From Trichaptum fuscoviolaceum (lineage: Eukaryota > Basidiomycota > Agaricomycetes > Hymenochaetales > Trichaptaceae): DNA of 64,000 nt. The stretch lies in NCBI GenBank assembly GCA_910574455.1, contig CAJSYZ010000009.1, positions 3,861,040 to 3,925,039 on the forward strand, given 5' to 3'. The position numbers and the translations under genes are program-made. Positions 10,027 through 23,350 of this stretch are shown one piece after another. Each line of letters begins with the position of its first letter. Positions within the stretch are counted from its first letter, which is position 1. The notes below the pieces were generated by a model. That model made no database searches. It was not told the origin of the DNA and was given only the letters and a program-made list of their open reading frames with translations.

Positions 10027-12520
10027 GAAAGCTGCGCTTGCGGCATACAGCTCGCGCCCGAGAGGCGAGAAGCTGCGGAAGCAGAAGCAAGACGGCGTTT
10101 GCGCAAAGCAATTGCCTTCTTGCCCGTCGTCCATAGCTCTGAGAGCATGAAGAACAGTGAAGAAAGAGAGAGACGACGTTCATGATGCGTACAGATAGCG
10201 CGCCACGACCCTGAGAACCGCGTGAATTTACTATATATGGTATGTCTCAGACTTTTTTCTGCCTCAAACATATCAATAACATACGTCTTGAATTTAATAT
10301 ACGCATAATGAGCTCAGGCACTAACACGTGTAAGGTATAATACATGCTTATGTATGTATACAAAAAAAACGGAGGCTACAGAATGCGATGTAAAGGGTAC
10401 ACAGTAAGACTACAATAGAAATGCATGATTCATGCATATTTCCTACAATTCTTTGATTTCTCTTTTATCTTACATTCCTCTGATCGCCTTAGAACTTTGT
10501 TTTATTACTCAATTTATATCATTGAAGTTCTCAAAAAAGTATGGGCTTTAATTTAGCTTTACAAAAGGCTACAAAAATGAAACAATCTCTAAAATGGGCT
10601 ATTTTGAGCACTTTTGAGTCAAAATTCAACATTTGCAGCTAGTTTCACTATATTAATGATGATTAAAAAATACAGATATGTTACATAGCAATAAAAGAGG
10701 CTTTAATGAAACAAAATCAGGTGCTAGAATGGAAGTTACTAAGAAAACAGTTGCGAAGTAAACAAATCAGTCTGAGAGTCGAACACATGTGTACAAGTTT
10801 CACTCGAAGTGATGCATTCAAAACACCACTTTTGAGTTCAACAACTTCCACACTACCTACCAGCGCAATTCTTTTTGAGACTTCTATATAATGTAAAGGA
10901 GCTCTTTTTCACAAATAATAGAAGTCTCAGGAGCACTCTAAAATATACAATTGAATAAACAGTGCTGGAACAACACTTTTTATCACTGTCTTGCTTCTTA
11001 CACAACAACAAAGTACATAAATGCTACTATAATAAATATGATAATTTACTTACTAGCTATCTATCTTGCATAGTATAGCGTGCCTGAGATATGCTTGAGG
11101 TCTTGTTTTAATATTGAGAGAAAAGGATGTCCGGCGATGCCTCGGACAAATGCTCCGGGAATCGCCGGACACACTTTCGAGGCACGGACGTGTCGAAGGA
11201 CACCTTCGACAACGTCTATAAATCATAATCTTCACTCTTTTCACACAATTGTTTTGTGTTTCAAATGTATACACATTAAATATTGTATTTAAATAGTAAT
11301 ATACATAATTTAAAAGCAAAGAAAAGAAACAACAAACATACAAGCTTTAGCCTTTGTGAAGCGCCGATCACGAAGATCGTGCGCAGTCACAAAGGCTCTT
11401 CCAGGATGCCGCAGTACTATCATCGCATTACCCGTGTGTAAACTCTCTTTGATAGATATGCGGTTGTTTACCAGCCTAGAAGATGCAAAAAATGAGTCAA
11501 GGTGCATTTGGTGGAACGGATTCATGGGAGACACAAATACCTTCTTCTCCCTTTCCCGCGCAGCCACAGCAGCGTTGATCGACGACTTCGTGCACGGGGT
11601 TGTCCCAGTCTTGAGTCGCTCGACCAGGATGGTGCTTGGCCTGCAGCAAGCAGATCGGCTGCTCGTTGTAGTCTATCATCACACTCAATGTTGACTGCCA
11701 GATCATCGGTCATCGTCCAGCGCCCGTCATCACCAAGAGACTGGTTTGAACCAGGATATCGTACGGCAAGCGGTATCAGACGCACAAAGCCAGCCGCTTG
11801 CGCACGTTATCGCTATTACTGTAGAGCAGATGCCAAGGAGAAGCTGCAACAATGAATGAGCTGTGGATGGGGATTAGGCCGTGGGGTATGCTGTTTGAAC
11901 CCGAGCCATTTGACTCTTGCTCGTGATTGCGATCGTCCCGGTGCTTCAGGTTCTTGCAATTAAGATGAGGGTGCAGGTTCGCGTCCTTGCGCCGCTCCTA
12001 AAGGTAATATTTAATGTGATAGTCAGCTTTCACGGCAAGAAGTGCAGGAATCAGTCTAACGCACCTGCCACATTTGCGGCCTTCCTGCTCCTTCGCGGCC
12101 TTCCTGCTCCTTTGCGCCAACAAATTTTCATTGGTACACATACCGCGCAAGTTGTAGAACGACATGAAAGAAAAGGAGTGAGATGAGATGAGGTAAACGA
12201 TGTCGCTGTCGTGAAAGTGGGAGAAAAGGACGAGGACTGGCAACGCGCGCATGTGCAACCGTAGTAAGCGCCGGCGCTTACTATTGCGCAATGTCGCAAT
12301 CTTTATTGTAAATTAACAACTACATCATATTTCAATTAAAAAAGATTGACCTACAGATATATAATGAAGCTAATTTATTTCAAATTGCCAGGGGTAGAGC
12401 CCCGGTATTGAAATTACTGCGGCACAATTTTGCGAACCAATATCTGTATTTAAGTGTATTATGCATCTATTGAAATAGCTCTACATGAAGAATAATTAAA
12501 ATAACTTTATTATTGCATTG
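10027..12520. other. Interior of element A, mostly AT-rich
   Basis: From 10250 to 11340 the DNA is AT-rich with no supported gene. Around 11121-11215 there are facing repeats built on GTCCGGCGAT/ATCGCCGGAC and on TCGAAGG. Around 11345-11400, AGCCTTTGTGA faces TCACAAAGGCT around a second small foldback. Between 11350 and 11860 both strands have GC-richer open frames of about 85-117 codons that look like further gene pieces. I could not identify a parent, so no gene is called. Confidence 0.5.
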
Positions 12521-12877
12521 GCTTCTATACAAAGAACCGAATATAAAGCAAAAAAAACGAGCCCAAACGAATAAGAAATGAGTGAGCCAGTCGAGCTCGA
12601 CGTTGGCGAACGTCGAGCTCGCTGTCTGTGACGATGCGGAGGCCGTGTGACCCTGGGTGGTGGCCGCGCCAGGGTTTATCGGCCACCGCCGAGGCTAGTC
12701 ACGCGTCGTCTAGACCCGGCTTGCTGTAGCCAGGTCTAGGTGACGAAGACCTCCCCGGTACCAGCGGTACTAACCGCAGTACTATAGGGGAGGCCTGCTT
12801 AGTGACTCTAATTAGAAGGGCACAAGGGTCCCTTATCCCTTTCTAATTAGAGTCACCACGGTGGGTACCCCAGGTGA
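12521..12877 (-). repeat. Element A right terminal inverted repeat
   Basis: This 357-bp reverse complement of the left end finishes ...GGGTACCCCAGGTGA. Host flank sequence beginning CGTCGGCAGAGC follows directly; the same flank starts at about 40766 in the paralogous unit. Confidence 0.92.
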
Positions 12878-12935
12878 CGTCGGCAGAGCATAAGGCGGAT
12901 GAATGGACGGGACAGGAATCGATGGTGAGCAAATA

Positions 12936-14276
12936 CAACCGGTTACAAAAAGTAACCGTGATTTGTATTATGTAATCAAGCGCAAAAAATCTTCGTGTTT
13001 CAATGTTTTCGTTCTGTACAATTACTACGTCTTCTATAATACTCTCTTAATGCCTAGAACTAATTCTTCACGATCTCAATATGACTCTCCAACAAAAAAC
13101 CGCATTGTTGGAGCTATTATGGCCGGTGCAAAAATATCAGAAGTTTCTGCCGAATTTGGAATCCCGTGGTCGACGGTGAACGACATCTGGAAAAAGTTTG
13201 TCGCAACGGGTTCGACGCACAACGCGCCACGATCTGGCCGTCCGCCGAAAGCCACCCCTCATGTTTGCCGTCGTCTTGTGCGCATTGTGAAAAAAAACCG
13301 CCGCCTCCCGCTGCGCGAAGTTGCGAAGCTGTTATCACCGCAACTGTCAACCTCAACCATTCGGAATGTGTTAGCCAGCGAAGGATTCCATCGGCGCAAA
13401 GCGCGTCGAGTGCCTTACCTTTCTCGGGCCCACAAGCAACAACGCGCAGCATGGGCTAAGCCAATTGCCCAATGGACCATGGAGCAATTCAGCAAAATTA
13501 TCTGGTCAGACGAGTGCTATGTGCACATTGGTGGCAACCCTGGATCAATTTATGTCTCCCGCAGGCCAGATGAAGCTGATCTCGAGGAATGCTCTGCTCC
13601 AACATTTGAGCAGTCGTCTGTCAAGGTCATGGTATGGGCATGTGCTATGTTGGATAGCAAGGGCCCATTAATTGTGCTTGATTTTCCTGGTGGAAAGGGT
13701 GGCGGAATGAATTCGGATCGATATCAAGAACAAGTTCTCAATGGAAAGCTTCTGGACTATTATACAGAGAAGTCAGTAGAGCGGGGTCTGATCTTCTTTC
13801 AACAAGATAATGCCCGGTGCCACACAAGCAAATCAACAATGAACTGGCTTAATCAACATGGAATCAAGACTTTTGCACACCCTCCTTCGTCACCCGACAT
13901 GAATCCAATGGAAAACATATGGTGGGAACTTAAGCGGAGGATAAGGGCCCTACCACGCACTCCCACAAGTGTTGAGGAGCTCAAATGTGCAGTGGTGGAA
14001 GTATGGAATTCTCTTTCATTGGAAGACATTAACAAGTATGTGAGGTCTATGCCTCAAAGGGTCCAATCTGTTATTGCTGCACATGGTGGAAACACCCGGT
14101 TTTAAATCTATGTCATTTTCTTCTCATTTGGAACCTAGCACACTCCTTTTCATACTGGTATAATAATGGCATTCATTTGTTTTCAGTTTGCAGAGCAATG
14201 TGAGCCGCAACGTGAAGAAAGAGCGAAAAAAAAAGTGTGACAGCGTGACATCACGGTCACTTTTTGTAACCGGTTG
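12936..14276 (+). mobile_element. Tc1/mariner element, apparently intact
   Basis: The ends are inverted repeats beginning CAACCGGTTACAAAAAGT (27 bp, one mismatch), flanked by TA at 12934-12935 and 14277-14278. The paralogous flank carries the unoccupied site: GAGCAAATAGCTCAG around 40817-40830, with a single TA at 40823-40824. The element contains one full transposase frame. Near-identical ends and an unbroken frame point to a young, possibly mobile copy. Confidence 0.95.
13050..14105 (+). CDS. Tc1-family DD34E transposase
   Basis: The protein is 351 residues, a normal length for Tc1 transposases. The start is taken as MPRTNSSR; the open frame extends 49 codons upstream but runs into the terminal repeat. 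The N-terminal half has helix-turn-helix features (ISEVSAEFGIPWSTVNDIWK, then a second paired-like unit) joined by a GRPP motif near residue 63. The catalytic triad is D154 in IWSDECYVH, D253 in FQQDNARCH and E288 in NPMENIW, with 34 residues between the last two. The enzyme would bind the element's inverted repeats in the nucleus and do cut-and-paste transposition into TA. No stop or frameshift is seen. Confidence 0.95.
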   Translation: MPRTNSSRSQYDSPTKNRIVGAIMAGAKISEVSAEFGIPWSTVNDIWKKFVATGSTHNAPRSGRPPKATPHVCRRLVRIVKKNRRLPLREVAKLLSPQLSTSTIRNVLASEGFHRRKARRVPYLSRAHKQQRAAWAKPIAQWTMEQFSKIIWSDECYVHIGGNPGSIYVSRRPDEADLEECSAPTFEQSSVKVMVWACAMLDSKGPLIVLDFPGGKGGGMNSDRYQEQVLNGKLLDYYTEKSVERGLIFFQQDNARCHTSKSTMNWLNQHGIKTFAHPPSSPDMNPMENIWWELKRRIRALPRTPTSVEELKCAVVEVWNSLSLEDINKYVRSMPQRVQSVIAAHGGNTRF

Positions 14277-17200
14277 TAGCTCAGACTCGGCTGCTGGTCT
14301 TCAACTCATGCTTAATCCACTGCTCTCGGCTTTCAGATGTCCTCGTATTCATGAAAGCGGGAAGGCCTCCTTCGTTTTCGACGTTCAGCCACGTGTGCGC
14401 TCTAACCTACGAGTTCTGAGCGTCATCACGAGTTTTTGTTAACGGCGAAAGGTGGTTGTCAGTGCGGAGAGGAATTTTGTTGCGAGGTTAGCGTAGAGTG
14501 TTACAAAAAGTACAGTAAGCTTGCACAGCTTGTCTTTTATTTATTCCTGCCTTACAATGCCCAGGCCGCTGTGTCTTAATCACGGATGCAGAAACTGGGC
14601 TTAAAGCTTTGGGGCTGATTGGCAAAGTGTTTCCGGAAGCACTTTCATACGCTTCGCCCACGTTCGCTGCCGCGCAATTCCGAGAGCTAGCTCCCAAGGC
14701 TTGTATTTCTGGAACAGAAGGAACCGCCCATTCCTCTTCGCTGGCCCTCCTGGCTCGCAGTTTGGTATGTTCCCGGGATCATCTCATGGACTAGCATATT
14801 TTCTCACTTATCTGCTATAGACCGAACCGTCCCAGCCCCATTGGCAAACTTGTGCAGAATGTTAGATGAAGTTCAGCCCGCCTCATCAAGCCAGACTTTA
14901 GAAGCGAAATGGGCTTGATGGGCTGCCATGCGGAGGTCGACGATGCTGCGGGAAAGGAGTGCTGAGGCATGGTGTGTGCTTTTTGTGCTTTCACTGGTAA
15001 GTTGTCATGTTTTGCGAAGGGCTCGCCTTTAGTTTTGATCGCTTCGTCTTCAGCCTTTTAGTGCGGAGCGGAGATATTTGAGGGTGTGTTTCGTAAGGAA
15101 TGACAACCCGCTGGTGCTTTGCTTGTAGCATAGCACGCCCCAAAGGTCTATCTTTCATTCTCAGTGCGCTTAGGTGACAGCCTCAGACTCATTCGCAGAT
15201 GGAGCTTTTACCTGCTATTGCCGGTCCAGCATATGGCACGCATTCATCTGGCCAGACTATTCGCTCCTGGCCCCTTGTACCTCAACCTTCTGTGTGCGCA
15301 TCTCGGCGCCATCTTGCTGACGAAGAAAGCATTGAAGTCCGATCTGCTTAGGTTAGCCAACATACTTCGAATAACACAAATCGAAAGCCAACTGACAAGC
15401 TCTCGTGCTTTATAGAGGTCCGGGGTCTATGGTGAGGATGCGTCCGAACGCTGCAGGTAGTAGAAGCAAGTTGGCGTGGAAAATGGGGAAATGGCGGATG
15501 GGCGGAAGGAGATGAGGAGGATGTGGGTTATTTAGAGACCTGCGGTATGAAATCAGGACCTCTGTGGATGCCGATCGATGATGGCGTATTCGTTGGTTGC
15601 GCATGCACGTAAGCCGTCTGCGCATGCATGGTCCCATTGCGCGTCCTGTTTGCTCTGCTTCCATTGATAGACCAGTCTTCAGGCTGGTACTGACCGGAAG
15701 TACGACCGACGTTTGGCGTCCATCGAGCACGAAAGTATGAATGTTCTGTACGTTTAAAAAGTGATACATTCGACCATATTGCATCCAGACTATTGATAGC
15801 GCATGGAAGTGGGAATTTGAGTGTCATGTAGACAATTGTGCGACGCAGAGACAAGACTCCAATTTCTGAAGTCACTCTTGGAGCCTTGAGCTATCCGGCC
15901 GAATCCGTGGGACCTCCCGAAGCCTGCCGCGGTGACTCGAAGGGACCCGGAATATCGCCATTTTTCAAACCCGGCACGCTTCAAGTGCTCGACTTTGAGT
16001 CTACTGTGGCATCAAGGGCTACACAGTGGCTTGCATATCAGGCTGCCTCGACGCGACTGTACTAGCTTCAATGTCTTAGGCCTTACCCTCTCCGCCCTTT
16101 TTATCGACTGTGATTCTGAGTGGTCTGCGCAAGACGAAACTTCCCCAATCAACCATGCCAACAGACTCCCTGGTTTGCACACGGTCCATGTTGCTTCCCC
16201 TCAATTGTCCTTCTCAACAAAATTGGAACACTAAAGCGAAATACACCTGTATGTATCCAAGCCTCATTTAAACGCCGTAGAAATGTTTCTTCGAGTTGAC
16301 GCCTTTCTCCAGGATCAGAATCTCGCCCCAGTGGCGACTCGGATCTTTTTACTCCGATCTTCGATAGTCACGAGCGTTGGTTTTGACCTCTTCAGCTTCG
16401 GACGTACGGATCTCGATGTTTGATAGGCTTGGGATGTGGTAAAGCGGCGTGCAGTGCAATACTAGTCGCGAGAATGATTGCTCTTTCACGCTCGGAAAGT
16501 CACTGGTCGCTTCTTCGCGCCCCTATTTCTATCGTGGAATACTGACCTATATCCTATAGGTGTCTATGCCAATGAGCCTTGCGCCAATGGGAAAATCATG
16601 GCGACATACTTTATTCCGACCGCACACAGCAATGACAGCTACGTCTTAGTCGGCGACGACGCCCTCCGCCTCAACATCAGCATCAGTGCTCTCAGGCTCT
16701 CTTTCTGACCAAAGTCTTGCGGTACAACATGATACATTCGCAACACCAACTGTCTTTAAATCTCTTTATTAAGAGGTTCTCAGGTAACGCAAGTCTGAGT
16801 AAACGGATGTCAATGAGCGTGCATGCCTTGGATGCGCTCGAACAGAATTCAGGTATAATGTGAGATATGCACAAATTCGTTCACATCCATGTTTCTTCGC
16901 CGACTTATACATGTCTTGAACCTACGAATGTCTCTGCTAGCTCGGAGTGCGCACCTTATGAATCTACTGGGGCGCTTTTGGAATTAGTAATTCATCCTCG
17001 ACTAAAATCTGTGAAGAGCTCCAAGCTGACTGGTGGAGTAGCCATCGGAGGGTCGTGGGGATAGAGGGTTCATGCAAGGATGAACTGGTGATGAAGATAC
17101 CCACGAGGGGCACCAAATGGATGAGGTCATTGGTAAGGAGATGGGCAATGAAGGGAGACTCAGGCAATTGGGGTGCACCAGACTTATATATGTACAGGTA

Positions 17201-17494
17201 AGCAAGTCCATGCAAGTCAGTGTCGTGTGCATTGCTATACTCTCCGACAGCCTCATACGAGTATGAAAGCCTCTCGTGCTCTCAGCATACTGCATCAGAC
17301 TCACAATCACAATAACTATAGGGTCATCATTCGAAGCCTTTACACTGGACAATGCTACAAACAATACTATGTGGAACAATCCCGTTCTCTGGCTAGTGAA
17401 GATGCGTCTGCGAATTATATCTGGAAGCTTTTCAGCTGTACTATTATGACAATCCGGAGAACACATACCTTAGAGGGGCCGCTTTAACTCTTCG
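14277..17494. repeat. Type I intergenic flank, copy 2
   Basis: With 12878-12935, this is the paralogue of 40766-43430 and, from about 15205, of 1-2129. Identity is high, with scattered substitutions and small indels, for example a 24-bp difference near 15600. Short frames such as 16478-16708 recur in the other copies but diverge without recognisable protein features. I see no supported gene in it. Confidence 0.75.
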
Positions 17495-19121
17495 CTACTC
17501 ATTCTCCCCCGTCTCTTCCGTCGCTTTCTGTTTTCCCTTTTCAATCTCAGTCACTGACATTTGTAGATTCTTCTTAGTATCACTGCGCGCAGATGCTTCT
17601 CCTGCTATGTCGGAACTGTCAAGACTGAGCTGCAGACGGGTCTGTGGCGGAGATGAGGGTTCTGCGCATACTGTTTTCGTACCAGATGGTGGATCTTCGG
17701 GTTGATCGACCTCCTGTGCTAAAACTGGAGATCCAGACCTGGCGTATGGAGTATTGGGAGGATCGCTGCTCATCCCAGGCAAATCCAGACAAGCCTTTTC
17801 GTCTTGATCTCCGTTTTGCGATTGGTTACGTGGGTCATCTTCATCGTTCTTCAGTGTCCCATCCAGTCGCTTGTTTGCTTGTTCGCGTATGGCCTTCTCA
17901 TTCTGTTCACGATCTTCAATCATCGCGGGCTGAACCTTTTCTATGAATTCTTTGAGGAGTTCGGGATATCCCCAGAGCAGTTGTTCGAGACATTTTCCAA
18001 GCGTATCTGCATACACGTACCTTCCAATTATATTGCTCGGGGAAACTGATGCTTCAACTGCGAATAAAAATGATCTGACATCAATCAGTGAGAGCTCACA
18101 ACTCTTATTACATTCAATCCCTCACCCTTCTTCCGAATCCATGCAGGCCTGGATACTCTCGATAATGTCTTGAACGAACTCGCTATTTCCGAACACTTTC
18201 TGTAGAGAGGTATGATAATCTTGCTTGACTTCCTCTACGCGAAATTTGGGGATGGGCTCATTTTGGGGAGGATCTACTCCTTGGATTATGAGATGCCCAG
18301 GTTCGATGTCTTCAGAATCAGAGGGCCGGTGAAATAACCTCCGGACCGATCGACCTATAAAAGAAAGAGATTTCTTTAGGCCGACGCAGAAGCTCTTGAC
18401 CGGCCAAGTAATGGATCGAATACCCTGAAAAAACAAGGCTGGCTTTGGGAAATGGCGTTCATATTCGACGATAAATATTCTAAGGTTCAGACGCGCCACG
18501 AGGGTATCCAATCGAAAAGCCCTAGGCTCAATGTTAGCTGGTATATGGTCATTGCTAAAGAAAGCGAGAATACCAATAAATGTTCCGGAGCAGATGTAAC
18601 CGGTACGCCCACGACTTGTCGTAACGTTCTTTCATAGTTGTCCCAATCCATCCTATGCCTTTCCCAATCCATCTCATGCCTTTCCCAATCCATCCCGCGG
18701 TTGCTCGAATCCATTTTGTATTTCTAAAGATCCACCTTGCCCACCGGGACTCGTGTTTCAGTTGATAGATAAACCAAGCTGTGACAGAAAGTATGCACAT
18801 GCTATGCAATCCTGTGAAGAAATTTGTAGCGAGCGAGACAAACTGCGGCTAGGACATACTGAGAGACATTATTCATGGAGGGAAGGTGATTAATGTAACG
18901 TACCTGCACGGACCAATAAGCAAAAAGATTTAGACCAATGACAAAAGCGCAATCACCTTATAGATCTTTTTGTATTCAATCACACTATTCATCAGTATTG
19001 AATACAAAGTTGGAATCAATACAAAATGCCATAAAGCTCAAACTGAATCCTCTTCGGCGTAAATTATTTTGAATACTGATTGATAAGTCTCTACTATGAA
19101 CGGACAAAAGAAATAATGTTC

Positions 19122-19206
19122 TTGTCGAGACTCGAACCCTCAACAAGACAATATTATGTCATTAACCTAATTTGGAAACAAAAGAGTAAACCACTATACG
19201 AACGAA
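19122..19206 (-). other. tRNA-like block in element B (outward-facing)
   Basis: On the minus strand a box A-like TATAGTGGTTTA is followed by a long middle segment and a box B-like GGGTTCGAGTCTC. No acceptor stem pairs across the ends, so it is not a functional tRNA. The promoter direction points out toward the left end of the element. Confidence 0.55.
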
Positions 19207-19359
19207 CCATATACTTTACTTTGTAAAACAAATTATATAGAACGCATCTTATTTTTAGCAAGCGTTGCCCATCATCTGCAAAGTCTTTTTTTCCAAAACA
19301 TTACTGTAAAGTATTGAAGACAAATCAGTAATTTATTGAAAACAAATGACTTAGAGAAA

Positions 19360-20460
19360 TGGACGCGTCGGTGTGGCGTGGGAAATATGTCTCCGCCGTC
19401 GTCGACGGTCGTCCTCGAACCGCACCTTCACGTCCTCCAACTCCCTACACCTCTTCGCCACTGCGCCCAAGCGAAGCCCAACCCGCCGTCGAAGTGAAGA
19501 CGAGTAACGATCAGTGGCGTCGCGCTCTACACCGCAAACCTGCCCTCGTCTGACGGTTTCGCGGTCCGCACGCCGACGCACACGCACTGGCCACTCGCAG
19601 GCATCAACACCGGGCCCTCAACGCCGATCTCGCCCATTGTCATGGGCTTCACCATCCAGTGCGACGACCCCGGCGCAATCGAGCAGGTGCACGCGATGTT
19701 GTCGGTCAAGCAGAAGCAGAAGGTGCTCATCGAGAGCCGCCGCGGGAGCGTGTCGAGCGTCGGTGTCACCGACGGGCGGCTGTGCTCGACGGTGGGCTTG
19801 CTGGAGGGCAGGCGCGGGCATGCATCCAGGGGTGACCCCGACGCCGTCGGTGCACATCGTGAACCCCACGCCAACGACTGCAACGGCATTCGGACCTCTA
19901 GGGCCGTCGCCGCCGTCGATGACTGTGCTGTCAAATGTAACGACGCAGCACAGTCCTAACAATAGCCAGCGCTCGTCGCCGCTGATATTGACGAGCATCG
20001 CGAAAGCGCCTGCGTCAAACGTTCCTGCGGCGGCTTCTGCGAACAATATTGGGTCCGGCGCTGCTTCGTCGGCTGCGGGCGGCCAATAAGTTCATCTGCA
20101 CGTCGTTCCTAGCCACAATATGCGCGCACACCCGGGGTTTGCTTCTTCTGTCAACACATCTTCGAGCGCTGGAAACATCCGGTTGCCGCCTTCGCAGCAT
20201 CAGCTCACGGGTACTAGCTAGGTGCATTCAAATAGAGAGGGCCCAGCTCACTCTTCAGCTCAGCTACAACAGGTCCAGCACGCTACGCGGGGGCTCTCTG
20301 CACTTGCCGACAATCTGCCCCTCCCGACAAGCTTCGCACGGCGGCGCGCAGGGCAACTTGGGATGCGAAACAAGCCTTCGGTCACCGTGATTAGCCCGCG
20401 TGAGGTGTATGTAGTTGGAGAGGCAGAGGGAGGAGATTGCAAGTACAATTTTGAAAATAA
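19360..20460 (+). pseudogene. Captured fragment of an unidentified gene in element B
   Basis: The GC-rich block reads in successive frames SDGFAVRTPTHTHWPLAG, then ISPIVMGFTIQCDDPGAIEQ, then a Pro/Ser/Thr-rich stretch (VTPTPSVHIVNPTPTTATAF, PPSMTVLSNVTTQHSP), then MRNKPSVTVISPREVYVVGE. Frame changes could be introns or decay. The composition contrasts with the AT-rich DNA on both sides. I do not recognise the parent gene. Confidence 0.45.
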
Positions 20461-20532
20461 TACAGAATGAAAACTAAAATGTTTCTCAGGTCTGTGCGTG
20501 TTACGCTACATTTAACGTGAAAGAGGTAATTA

Positions 20533-21090
20533 TAATATGGTCTTGTTTGTTTGTTTGTTTGTTTGTTTATTCCATTATAGTGACTGCAGGCCCTGTAGGG
20601 CCTATGGCGCACTTAAAGTACAAGTATTCTACCGATGCGAATGCGGACTATGCTGCTACACTTTTAACGCTGAGTGAAGTAAGTTTCAAGGAAAAGAGAG
20701 GTAAAGGAGGTATGATCTAAAGAGGTATCAAGTGAAATGGTATGAAGTATGGCGAAGAAACGCTGAGAGAAGTAAGGAACACGCGTATAGGTACAGGAGA
20801 GAGTTGGTAACGATATAGACATGCTTGCGGTGGCAGAGATAAAACTTGCGTGAAAAAAGGGGAGGACCATTCTAGTGGGCCGTCCATGAGTAAGAAATAA
20901 GAGAGAGAAAGCGAGGAATAAAGAAAGCCAAGAGTTAACCGACCGGTCCCGTCGATGTATCCGCCAAAGGTGGCACTAATTCCGGAGGAAACAGGTGAGG
21001 GAAACGGCCTGAGTCTTTTGCATAGCGTAGGACTGGTCCGATGCGAGCTTTGGGGCCTAGGAGAGTGCGAAGGGTAAGCGGACGGTTCCG
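20533..21090 (-). mobile_element. 5'-truncated LINE copy
   Basis: Reading the minus strand, the element ends GCCATAGGCCCTACAGGGCC, then a conserved tract, then an AAAC-repeat tail (plus-strand GTTT repeats at 20544-20568). It shares the 3' UTR with the half-LINE at 7040-8740. Upstream on the minus strand a short frame (GPVLRYAKDSGRFPHLFPPE) may be the last codons of ORF2. The 5' boundary is uncertain and the sequence runs close to element C. Confidence 0.7.
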
Positions 21091-21094
21091 TATA

Positions 21095-21325
21095 GAGCAT
21101 GACACGGGTACAGGTCACCTGTGGGTACCTGCAGGTACCTGCGCTCAAATACCTGCGGTTCCAGGCGCACCTGTGCGCAGGTACCTGGTTCCCACGCTTA
21201 CCTGCAGGTCCAGGTTTGCATATTTTTTGTCCAGGTACCTGACCGGGTACCTGCAGGTACCCGGTAAATCACGTGCGCCCACCTTGAGCGCGACGAACGC
21301 AACGATGTGCCATTACTTTCACTCA
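21095..21325 (+). repeat. Element C left terminal repeat, GGTACC/CCTGCAGG-rich
   Basis: The repeat alternates ACCTG and CAGGT words around palindromes such as GGTACCTGCAGGTACC. Its reverse complement is 23790-24016. Confidence 0.88.
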
Positions 21326-21339
21326 CATTCTACTCGACA

Positions 21340-22360
<1,021 letters not shown>

Positions 22361-22472
22361 CGAAGATCAAGCTAGAATCTCGTACTGCAGAGGTTCAACT
22401 GGTCTTCTGGTATGTCTTTTTTTTTTCTTTTTACTTACCTTCTTCACACTAATCTCGTTGATCCCGCTTAGG

Positions 22473-22640
22473 GCATGACACGGGTGCACCTGCAGGTGTA
22501 CCCGGATCCGTGAAGCGCAGGTACCTGCGCAAAAAAACTGATACCTGGATCCGACCCGGAACCGTGGGAAACGGATCCGGGTCTACCTGGACCCGTTACC
22601 TGCAGGTATTGCAGGTACCTGATACGATCCGCAGGTAATA
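22473..22640 (+). repeat. Internal element C-like terminus
   Basis: The sequence begins GGCATGACACGGGTGCACC and contains CCTGCAGG, GGTACC and GGATCC palindromes, in the same orientation as the left end of element C. It may be the end of a second, partly deleted relative. Confidence 0.6.
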
Positions 22641-22984
22641 ACAGTAAGTAGTGTAGTAATAGGATTTAAAAAAATAATAACATACCAAGTATCCTGGAGG
22701 AGGACAGCCTTGCATGGACCATGACCAGTCGAAAGGCAGTGGTGGTGCTGCCGAATAACGGGAGAAGAAAGGAATGGGACCACAGTTCAACGCTTTGCCA
22801 GGCGTTCCGTGGGCGAGTTTGCAAGCCCAATGCGAGCTGACCTTGGTGATGTAGCAAGAGTGGATTTGGGCGGGGGCGCGCCATCGTTCGAAGCCTGCTC
22901 GGAGAATAAGATGGGAGAAGGCGCACCTTGTCTTTTGCTGGACTGCCTCTGCCGCGCCTGATGCTGCCGTTACCAATCTCCGGC

Positions 22985-23350
22985 GACTGCGCTTGCTTTT
23001 GATTGCGCTGCTACGAGCGCGGGCACCTCGCGCGTCAAGTGCCGTGCCGCCAGGGGATTTGGGGAAGGGGACATGATTCGCGCAAGGATGATCGGCGAGA
23101 CAGAGATAGGGATCATAGGAGCTTCGACGACAGACCGCCTTGCAGGCACCATGAAGACGATAAGTCGCACCATCGCCCTCGTGAAGATGACTTGATGGCC
23201 CTCCCCGTCGACGCGATCGCGAAGAAGGACCTCCGCTTGGGCGAATCTGGATGGCCTTGGAGAGGGCGAGGAGGCGGGCGCCCTGTGTGGGCGACATTGG
23301 GCGACGGCGACGGGCACCAAGGGGTTGCGGTGGTGGAAGTTGGCTGACGA
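22985..23350 (+). pseudogene. Captured Arg/Asp-rich fragment in element C
   Basis: The frame reads CYERGHLARQVPC, then RKDDRRDRDRDHRSFDD and RHHEDDKSHHRPREDD. The start resembles a degraded CCHC zinc knuckle followed by an RD/RS-like tail, as in RNA-binding or splicing proteins. The parent is uncertain, and the frame has neither a start nor a plausible end. Confidence 0.4.

Larger units (their letters stand above)
7030..12877. mobile_element. Element A: non-autonomous TIR transposon carrying host gene fragments
   Basis: The ends are long inverted repeats of about 350 bp that start TCACCTGGGGTACCC. The left repeat is 7030-7039 plus 8754-9097, split by the half-LINE; the right repeat is 12521-12877. 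No transposase frame lies between them. The interior instead holds an Hsp70 C-terminal fragment and a second C-terminal fragment on the minus strand, plus AT-rich sequence. The flanks give no convincing target duplication. Relative to the paralogous flank near 40530-40766, about 230 bp of host sequence is missing at the insertion. This fits a Pack-type non-autonomous DNA element; the superfamily was not determined. Confidence 0.8.
18948..20532. mobile_element. Element B: left part of a TIR element with a gene fragment
   Basis: Host sequence of copy B stops at 18947 and the element starts GCAATCACCTTATAG. The first 400 bp are AT-rich with TGAATAC/GTATTCA subterminal repeats, then a tRNA-like block, then GC-rich coding-like DNA (19360-20460), then AT-rich sequence with a GAAAATAATACAGAATGAAAAC tract. 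The layout matches element D. The right end was not found: a truncated LINE begins at about 20533 and other insertions follow. Confidence 0.55.

Noticed and set aside
9184..10271. A transposase gene inside element A
   Set aside because: The frames there are an Hsp70 tail and an acidic C-terminus, with no DDE, HUH or zinc-finger features.
19122..19206. A genuine tRNA gene
   Set aside because: Box A and box B are present, but the ends do not form an acceptor stem and the middle is too long and AT-rich. The same holds for 44668-44742 and 46165-46232.
20544..20568. A simple GTTT microsatellite of its own
   Set aside because: It is the tail of a truncated LINE; the adjoining hairpin and conserved tract match the half-LINE and the SINE.
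21100..21260. A CRISPR-like or regulatory repeat array of GGTACC words
   Set aside because: The repeats are irregular, lack spacers of constant length and are mirrored at 23830-24000, so they are transposon ends in a eukaryotic genome.
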